DNA from: JBAUHN01 sp049680295
GTDB taxonomy: Bacteria > Pseudomonadota > Alphaproteobacteria > Rhodobacterales > Rhodobacteraceae
Direction: 5' to 3'
Assembly: GCA_049680295.1 (NCBI GenBank)
Contig: JBAUHN010000226.1
Coordinates: 1-19,917 of the forward strand
Length of the DNA: 19,917 nt
A program made the position numbers and the translations under genes. The notes beneath the pieces were generated by a model. The model had not been told where the DNA came from. It did not search any database and worked only from the letters and a program-made list of their open reading frames with translations. Below, one piece after another: positions 14,876-19,917 of this stretch. Every line of letters begins with the position of its first letter. The stretch's first letter is position 1.

Positions 14876-16339
14876 TTATTCGATCCAGGGCAATGAATAG
14901 GTTTTGACATTGGTAAAAAATTTCATCGCTTCAATCACGCCTTCTTTGACGCCGTTCCCGCTGTCCTTGATGCCCCCAAAGGGCGACATCTCGATCCGGT
15001 ATCCGGGCTGTTCCCAGATGTTGCAAGTACCGACATCCAACCCGTTGATATAGGCAATCGCACGGTTCAGATCATTGGTGCAAACGCCCGATGACAACCC
15101 AAAATCCGTTGCATTGGAAATCCTCATCACTTCCGCATCATCGTCCGGCACCCGCACAATCGGGATGATCGGGCCAAAGGTTTCTTCCATCACCAATTCG
15201 CACTCATGCGGTACATGATCGACAACAATCGGCGGCAGCAATGCACCGCGGCGCGCCGGGTGATACAGGATCTTTGCACCTTGCTTTTCGGCGTCAAACA
15301 CCCGGTTTTCAAAAACCTCGGCCGCTTGACTATGGATCACGCAGCCCAATTCAGTCTCGGGGTCCTGAGGATCGCCAAACTTGATCTTTTTGGCCTTTTC
15401 CAGCACCAAAGGTACGAATATATCTGCAACACTTTCCTGAACCAGAATGCGTTTGATTGCAGTGCACCGCTGACCAGAGTTACCCGTCGCACCCGCAACC
15501 GCAATCGTCGCCGCCTTGTCCAAATCCGCATCCGACAGGTCATTGCAAACAATCAACGGATCATTGCCGCCAAGTTCAAGCGCCTGCCGCTTGTATCCCG
15601 CTTTGCCGGCAATAATCTTGCCGACCGGAACGCCCCCGGTAAACGTGACAATGTCGATATTGTCATTGGTCACCATCTCATCGCCAATGTCTTGCGGCAA
15701 TCCGGTGACGACCTGAAACATCTGCGGCGGCAGACCCGCTTCATAAAGAATATCAGCCAAAGCAATACAAGTCAGCGGCGTCAGTTCAGTGGGCTTGCAC
15801 ACCATGCAATTGTTTGTCGCAATCGACGGCGCAATCTTGTGGCTGACCATATTCAACGGATGGTTAAACGGTGTGATCGCCGAAATGGCACGCACCGGTT
15901 CGCGCTTAGTGAAAATCTTGCGCGCCTTGCCATTGTGGGTCAGATCGCAGGAAAAAATCTCGCCGTCGTCATTCATCGCCTGAGCGGCAGCAAACTGATA
16001 CACATCCTGCGCGCGCTTGGTCTCATAGATCGCGTGCTGATGACAAATGCCCAGCTCAAGCGTCAACCATTTGGCCAAAGACTCGCGCTTCTCGCCGATC
16101 AATTCACCGGCGCGTTGAAGGATTTGACTGCGCTCATACCGGGTCAGGGTTGATTTGTAATTCGCCGCAATCTCAAACGCGCGGCGCGCATGTTCTGCAG
16201 TACCCGCAGGCACCGTCCCCACTACCTCGTCGGTGTAAGGATAAAGCACCTCGATGACCTTGTCGGTAAAGACAACCTCGCCGCCAATGCGCATACCTTC
16301 GTTTCGGATATCAGATCTCGTCATGTCATCGTCTTTCAT
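14876..16339 (-). CDS. phnY: Phosphonoacetaldehyde dehydrogenase
   Basis: A 487-residue NAD-dependent aldehyde dehydrogenase that oxidises phosphonoacetaldehyde to phosphonoacetate in the cytoplasm. It matches Sinorhizobium meliloti PhnY nearly block for block: GEIFSCDL, GKARKIFT, EPVRAISAITPFNHPLNM, LELGGNDPLIV, NSGQRCTAIKRIL, EETFGPIIPIVRVPDDD, GYRIEMSPFGGIKDSGNG and FTNVKTYSLPW. Catalytic residues are C292 (GQRCTA), E255 (LELGG), N159 and K182. The ATG at 16339 begins one base after the phnA stop (16343-16341). ATG 16324, five codons in, aligns better with the S. meliloti start, and neither has a strong ribosome site. It is the last gene of phnW-phnA-phnY. The pairing with PhnA, not PhnX, makes the aldehyde-oxidation route certain in principle. 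Confidence 0.96.
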   Translation of the reverse strand: MKDDDMTRSDIRNEGMRIGGEVVFTDKVIEVLYPYTDEVVGTVPAGTAEHARRAFEIAANYKSTLTRYERSQILQRAGELIGEKRESLAKWLTLELGICHQHAIYETKRAQDVYQFAAAQAMNDDGEIFSCDLTHNGKARKIFTKREPVRAISAITPFNHPLNMVSHKIAPSIATNNCMVCKPTELTPLTCIALADILYEAGLPPQMFQVVTGLPQDIGDEMVTNDNIDIVTFTGGVPVGKIIAGKAGYKRQALELGGNDPLIVCNDLSDADLDKAATIAVAGATGNSGQRCTAIKRILVQESVADIFVPLVLEKAKKIKFGDPQDPETELGCVIHSQAAEVFENRVFDAEKQGAKILYHPARRGALLPPIVVDHVPHECELVMEETFGPIIPIVRVPDDDAEVMRISNATDFGLSSGVCTNDLNRAIAYINGLDVGTCNIWEQPGYRIEMSPFGGIKDSGNGVKEGVIEAMKFFTNVKTYSLPWIE

Positions 16340-16340
16340 A

Positions 16341-17585
16341 TTAAAGCGCCGCAGCGGTTGTCGCGTAAAACAAAGCATCAAAGTTGCGCAGAACCGGTTG
16401 CGATGGCAAGTCAATCACCCGGTTTACGATGAAAGGCACCTCTTGTTCGGTCAGGCCGCCATGGCTGCGCAACGGTTCATTTAACGCCGCCAGATCATGG
16501 CGATGCGCCGAGGTGCCGATGGTCATATTCTCGGTCGAGATCATCACAATGTCGCCAATCCGGTCGCCCGGCAATTCGAACCGGTCAACCGCGTCCTGCC
16601 GTGTCATCACCTCAAGAATTTCGTCGCGGGCAGACAGGCGCGTCACAATGTCAGCAACATCCGCACCGTCCGGCAAATACGCCGTACCGAACCCACCCAG
16701 TGCGCCGTGGTGCACAACATAAGGGTCGGTAATTGGCAATATCACCCGCGCCGCAGCCTCGCCCAGCCATTCGTCCAGCAAATCCTGAACATAGATCACC
16801 GCCGGATCACCGTTTGCATCATGTTTTGGCTTCATACCGTGGTCAGCGGTGACAACAATCGCCGCACCCATCGCGTCCAGCTCGGTCAGATACTTGTCGA
16901 ACATCTTGTAAAATGATTTCGCCTCGGCATCATCGGGCGCGTACTTATGCTGCACATAATCCGTCGTCGTCAGATACATGACGTCCGGTTTCCATTCTTT
17001 CAAAAGTTTGACGCCGGCGGCGAAAACAAACTCTGACAATTCAGCCGAATAGACTTCGGGCTGGGGCATGCCCAACCAGGTGCTGGCCGCGTCCTGACCA
17101 TGAACTTCTTTTGTCGATGTATCCGATTTTTCCGCCGAAAAACACCGCGCGCGATCTTCATCAAACTTCAGCCCGGCACCTAAAAGTGCGCGCAGTTTGT
17201 CCTTGGCTGTGACCACGGCCACCCGCGCGCCCGCTTCATAGAATTTCGAAAACACGGTCGGCGCGCGCAGGAACCGCACATCATTCATCATCACCTCTTC
17301 ACCAGTGTCCGGATCATAAAGAAAGTTGCCGCAGATACCGTGCACAATGGGCGGGCGCCCGGTCGCAATCGACAGATTGTTCGGGTTGGTGAAGGATGGA
17401 ATGACAGAATGTGCCAACCGGTCAGTCCCGGTTTCACGCATCCGTTTTAGGGTCGGCATCAACCCGTCAGCGATCGCCTTGGTCAGATACTCCGGCTCAC
17501 AGCCGTCCAGACAAATCGCAATCGCGCAGGTTTTCGGCGCAGGATAGCTGCGATCATTCGCAACAACAGGGGAAGAGAGTGTCAT
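16341..17585 (-). CDS. phnA: Phosphonoacetate hydrolase
   Basis: A 414-residue two-zinc enzyme of the alkaline phosphatase superfamily (EC 3.11.1.2) that splits phosphonoacetate to acetate and phosphate. The catalytic Thr is T66 (PSFTNPNN), and the metal ligands are D27, D209, H213, D248, H249 and H375. These fall at a constant offset of two from the residues I recall for S. meliloti PhnA. Further family blocks are ICLDGCEPEYL, TGRPPIVHGICGNFLYD, TTTDYVQHKYAP, VTADHGMKPKHDA and SHGGLTEQEVPF. The ATG at 17585 has GAAGGAA about 6 bases upstream and follows phnW by 18 bases. This enzyme acts on phosphonoacetate only and should not be confused with the unrelated PhnA zinc-ribbon protein of E. coli. 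Confidence 0.97.
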   Translation of the reverse strand: MTLSSPVVANDRSYPAPKTCAIAICLDGCEPEYLTKAIADGLMPTLKRMRETGTDRLAHSVIPSFTNPNNLSIATGRPPIVHGICGNFLYDPDTGEEVMMNDVRFLRAPTVFSKFYEAGARVAVVTAKDKLRALLGAGLKFDEDRARCFSAEKSDTSTKEVHGQDAASTWLGMPQPEVYSAELSEFVFAAGVKLLKEWKPDVMYLTTTDYVQHKYAPDDAEAKSFYKMFDKYLTELDAMGAAIVVTADHGMKPKHDANGDPAVIYVQDLLDEWLGEAAARVILPITDPYVVHHGALGGFGTAYLPDGADVADIVTRLSARDEILEVMTRQDAVDRFELPGDRIGDIVMISTENMTIGTSAHRHDLAALNEPLRSHGGLTEQEVPFIVNRVIDLPSQPVLRNFDALFYATTAAAL

Positions 17586-17603
17586 AGTCGTTCCTTCAAT
17601 GCT

Positions 17604-18785
17604 TCAAGCAGCTAGTTTTTTGCGTTCTTCAAGTGCCGCAGCTGGCGGTGCAGCGGTCTTAACACCCATATGATCCAATGCGTCCCCTGCAGCCTTGACC
17701 ACATCGCGCATGACATGTTCGTCCATCTGGCCAATGCAGCCGATCCGAAAGCTGTCAACAACCGTCAATTTGCCAGGGTAAATGATAAACCCCCTCGCTT
17801 TCATTGCCTGATAAAAGCCATCAAACGAAAACTTCGGGTCAGCAGGGCAAAAGAACGTAACAATAATGGGTGACAGCCAGCGGTCTTCCAATAGGGTTTC
17901 AATCCCCAGATCGCACATGCCCGCGACCACGACATCGCGGTTCTTGAAATATCGCGCGCCGCGCCCCGTAACACCGCCTTCGTCCTCATGGGCTTTCAGG
18001 GCTTCGATAAAGGCAGCAACAACATGCGTCGGCGGCGTGAAACGCCACTGGCCGGTTTTTTCCATCGTCGCCCATTGCGCCTCAACATCCAGTGACAGCG
18101 AATGGCAGTTTCCCTTGGCCGCGATGATTTCATCCTTGCGCGCAATGACAAAGCCAAAGCCCGGCACCCCTTCGATACACTTATTCGCCGATGACACCAT
18201 TGCCGTGTATCCGATTTTCTGCGCGTCACATTCAATCGCGCCAAAGGCCGACATGCTGTCAATCAGAACCTTTCGCCCGGCTGCACGTGCCGCATCAGCA
18301 AGCTCTTGCAGGGGGTTCAATATCCCCGAACTCGTCTCGCAGTGAATGATCAAAACATGGGTGATCGTCGGATCATCGGCCAGAATTTCGGTAACCTCAT
18401 CGCCGCGCGGCGGCAGGTAGTCGCCCTTGTCGAGCAGATGATAATCACGGCCGATACAGGCCATCGTCTGTGCGGCGCGCAATCCGTAGGCACCATTGGC
18501 CAGTACCAGAACCTTGCCATCCCTTGGCACAAAAGTGCCTAGCATCGCCTCAACGCAGTAGGATCCCGACCCTTGTATCGGCACACAATCAAACGCATCA
18601 GCACCCGGACCAATCAGTGCCAAAAGCCGGTTCCGCATGTCGCGAGTCATAGCGCGAAAATCACCATCCCAACTGCCCCAGTCGCGCAACATCGCCTTTT
18701 TCACATCATAGGACGTCGTCAGCGGGCCGGGTGTCAAAAGATACGGCTCGCCCAACTTGGGTTTGGGGATTTGAACATTGGCCAT
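17604..18785 (-). CDS. phnW: 2-aminoethylphosphonate--pyruvate transaminase
   Basis: A 393-residue PLP enzyme (EC 2.6.1.37) that transfers the amino group of 2-aminoethylphosphonate to pyruvate, giving phosphonoacetaldehyde and alanine. Fold-type I signs are LLTPGPLTTS (16-25), QGSGSYCVEA (71-80), HCETSSG (148-154), D176 for the PLP ring nitrogen (VLIDSMSAFGAIE) and the Schiff-base lysine K202 (SSANKCIEGVPGFG). The length is slightly over the usual 365-370 because of an Ala-rich tail (TAAPPAAALEERKKLAA). It is the first gene of the operon, read divergently from the LysR-type gene, and has a modest ribosome site (GGA about 9 bases before the ATG). Confidence 0.97.
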   Translation of the reverse strand: MANVQIPKPKLGEPYLLTPGPLTTSYDVKKAMLRDWGSWDGDFRAMTRDMRNRLLALIGPGADAFDCVPIQGSGSYCVEAMLGTFVPRDGKVLVLANGAYGLRAAQTMACIGRDYHLLDKGDYLPPRGDEVTEILADDPTITHVLIIHCETSSGILNPLQELADAARAAGRKVLIDSMSAFGAIECDAQKIGYTAMVSSANKCIEGVPGFGFVIARKDEIIAAKGNCHSLSLDVEAQWATMEKTGQWRFTPPTHVVAAFIEALKAHEDEGGVTGRGARYFKNRDVVVAGMCDLGIETLLEDRWLSPIIVTFFCPADPKFSFDGFYQAMKARGFIIYPGKLTVVDSFRIGCIGQMDEHVMRDVVKAAGDALDHMGVKTAAPPAAALEERKKLAA

Positions 18786-18854
18786 AACGTTGATCCGTTC
18801 ATTGACAGGTATACTGCGAAAATGCGCTTTCTCGTTCCATATGTAAAATCCGCA

Positions 18855-18883
18855 TTACTTATCCATCAATAAGCTTTTATGAT
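18855..18883 (+). promoter_or_regulatory. Possible sigma70-type promoter of the LysR-type gene
   Basis: TATGAT (18878-18883) is a good -10 box; 17 bases upstream TTACTT (18855-18860) is a weak -35. Transcription would begin near 18890, about 33 bases before the ATG at 18923. I could not identify an equally good promoter for phnW on the other strand. Confidence 0.3.
18858..18873. promoter_or_regulatory. Dyad CTTAT-N6-ATAAG, candidate LysR-type operator
   Basis: The sequence CTTATCCATCAATAAG fits the T-N11-A core of LysR-type sites with 5-base perfect arms. It lies in the 137-base gap between the divergent phnW and LysR starts, 72 bases from phnW and 50 from the regulator. It overlaps a plausible promoter for the regulator (TTACTT 18855-18860, 17 bases, TATGAT 18878-18883), so autorepression together with phnW activation is the expected arrangement. 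Confidence 0.5.
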
Positions 18884-18922
18884 ACATGGCAACGCCCCAT
18901 AGTTTCATCAAAGGCCCGCAAC

Positions 18923-19825
18923 ATGCGTTACAGCCAGCTACGTGCATTTCACTATGTCGCCCTTTACGGCGGGTTTTCACATGCGGCTGGCGTTTTGAAC
19001 CAGACCCAGCCTGCCCTGTCCGATCAGGTAAAACGCCTGGAACAAACACACGACACATTGCTGTTTCACCGTGACCGCCGACAAATTCACCTGACCAAAG
19101 CAGGTGAAGGCCTGTTCCGCCTGACCAAACAATTCTTTGAAATTGAACAGGGCATCGGCGAATACCTTGGGAAATCTCAGTCTGCGATCACCGGCACGTT
19201 GCGCATTATCGCCGATTCCGCGCTGCATATTACCGATGCCATCAGCCACTTTCGCCAGCACCACCCAAAGGTTTTCCTGTCCATCCAGACCGGCAACACC
19301 CAAGAAGTCCTGACCCGTCTGCGCAACTACGATGCCGAAGTTGGCGTGGTCGGAAACCACCCGGCCGCCAAGGAACTGGACGCCTTCAATCTGGGTCAAA
19401 CCCCGATCATCGCAATCACTGCCAAAGGTTTCCTGCCCGAAAACCAAGATGCGCTTGCCTTTTCCGACCTGCCAAACTGGCCTTTGGTTTTTCGCGAGGT
19501 CGGGTCGCGCACACGCGCCAATCTCGAAGAGGTCGCGCAAGGTCAGAAACTCCGCTTGAAACCTGTGATCGAGGTCGATGGCCGCGAAGCCATGCGCGAA
19601 GTTGTCGCCTCGGGCGCCGGTATCGGTTTTGTATCCGAGGCAGAATACGGCCACGATGACCGCCTGCAACGCCTGAAAATCACCGGCATCAATCTAAAGA
19701 TGGTCGAAACCCTGATCCACCTGAAAATGCGTCGAGACGTCCCGGTTATCCGCGCGTTCATGCGGTCCGTACATCAGGTTACGGCAAATCCCGCATCAGG
19801 TGTCATTGACGCGACCAGTGACTAA
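18923..19825 (+). CDS. LysR-type transcriptional regulator, probable regulator of phnWAY
   Basis: A 300-residue LysR-type protein. The DNA-binding helix-turn-helix occupies residues 1-60 (LRAFHYVALYGGFSHAAGVLNQTQPALSDQVKRLEQ), followed by the linker helix and a two-lobed effector domain from about 90 (GTLRIIADSALHITDAI). The block GREAMREVVASGAGIGFVSEAE is typical of LysR proteins next to phosphonate genes. The ATG at 18923 has a weak AAGG upstream (about 18911-18914). Divergence from phnW, 137 bases away, strongly suggests it controls that operon, with 2-aminoethylphosphonate or a pathway intermediate as inducer. The effector is inference. Confidence 0.93.
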   Translation: MRYSQLRAFHYVALYGGFSHAAGVLNQTQPALSDQVKRLEQTHDTLLFHRDRRQIHLTKAGEGLFRLTKQFFEIEQGIGEYLGKSQSAITGTLRIIADSALHITDAISHFRQHHPKVFLSIQTGNTQEVLTRLRNYDAEVGVVGNHPAAKELDAFNLGQTPIIAITAKGFLPENQDALAFSDLPNWPLVFREVGSRTRANLEEVAQGQKLRLKPVIEVDGREAMREVVASGAGIGFVSEAEYGHDDRLQRLKITGINLKMVETLIHLKMRRDVPVIRAFMRSVHQVTANPASGVIDATSD

Positions 19826-19830
19826 TGACC

Positions 19831-19853
19831 GCCGGACACCAGGATTTTCCGGC
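19831..19853 (+). terminator. Weak hairpin after the LysR-type gene
   Basis: GCCGGA (19831-19836) pairs with TCCGGC (19848-19853) around an 11-base loop, 5 bases after the LysR stop. It is followed by AAAAA, not a T run, so it is a poor intrinsic terminator for this strand; T residues flank it on the other strand, and it might serve a gene arriving from beyond the window. The remaining 64 bases hold nothing I can identify. Confidence 0.3.
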
Positions 19854-19917
19854 AAAAACCATCCATTTCGGACAAAATAACACAGATCGTCAGCCAAATA
19901 GCAATAAAAACACACAG

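Noticed and set aside
15206..16153. Long plus-strand open frame (315 codons) opposite phnY
   Set aside because: It lies entirely within the well-supported phnY gene and has the composition of an antisense shadow.
18803..18808. CTGTCA on the minus strand before phnW as a PHO-box half-site
   Set aside because: A PHO box needs two such 7-mers spaced by 4 bases; the second position reads ACGGATC. A single half-site is expected by chance.

Overview
The window reads as chromosomal DNA of a marine-type alphaproteobacterium, most likely Rhodobacterales (Roseobacter group). This rests on gene content, moderately high GC, dense operons with 4-base ATGA overlaps, and protein sequences close to what I remember of rhizobial and roseobacter homologues. 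No database search was run. I see no rRNA, tRNA, CRISPR array, insertion sequence or phage gene.

Layout from left to right. (A) 2-3019, plus strand: the 3' end of a nucleoside/simple-sugar-type ABC permease, then a cytosine-deaminase-like amidohydrolase whose start overlaps the permease stop, then an enamidase-like amidohydrolase. This looks like uptake and ring opening of a nitrogen heterocycle. (B) 9297-3041, minus strand: a complete five-gene Dpp/Opp-type ABC importer (large binding protein, two permeases, two ATPases). (C) 9822-11360, plus strand: a formylglycine-type phosphonate monoester hydrolase/phosphodiesterase, divergent from the importer across a regulatory gap of about 0.5 kb. 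(D) 14740-11374, minus strand: an EamA/DMT carrier, a DeoR-family repressor with two dyads before its start, and a Na/Pi-cotransporter-family protein overlapping the repressor by 4 bases. (E) 18785-14876, minus strand: phnW-phnA-phnY, ending in a good hairpin terminator. (F) 18923-19825, plus strand: a LysR-type regulator divergent from phnW.

How the parts may work together. PhnW transaminates 2-aminoethylphosphonate to phosphonoacetaldehyde, PhnY oxidises it to phosphonoacetate, and PhnA splits the C-P bond to acetate and phosphate. That is the full hydrolytic route known from Sinorhizobium meliloti. The monoester hydrolase could feed it by freeing phosphonates from esters brought in by the neighbouring importer. 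The Na/Pi-family protein could dispose of surplus phosphate when phosphonate is used for carbon and nitrogen. The enzymes are firm. The links between modules B-D and the PhnWAY pathway are inference from proximity.

Start sites were moved inward where a Shine-Dalgarno sequence or family alignment clearly favoured it: binding protein 9297, monoester hydrolase 9822, DeoR 13823, DMT carrier 14740, second ATPase 4051.
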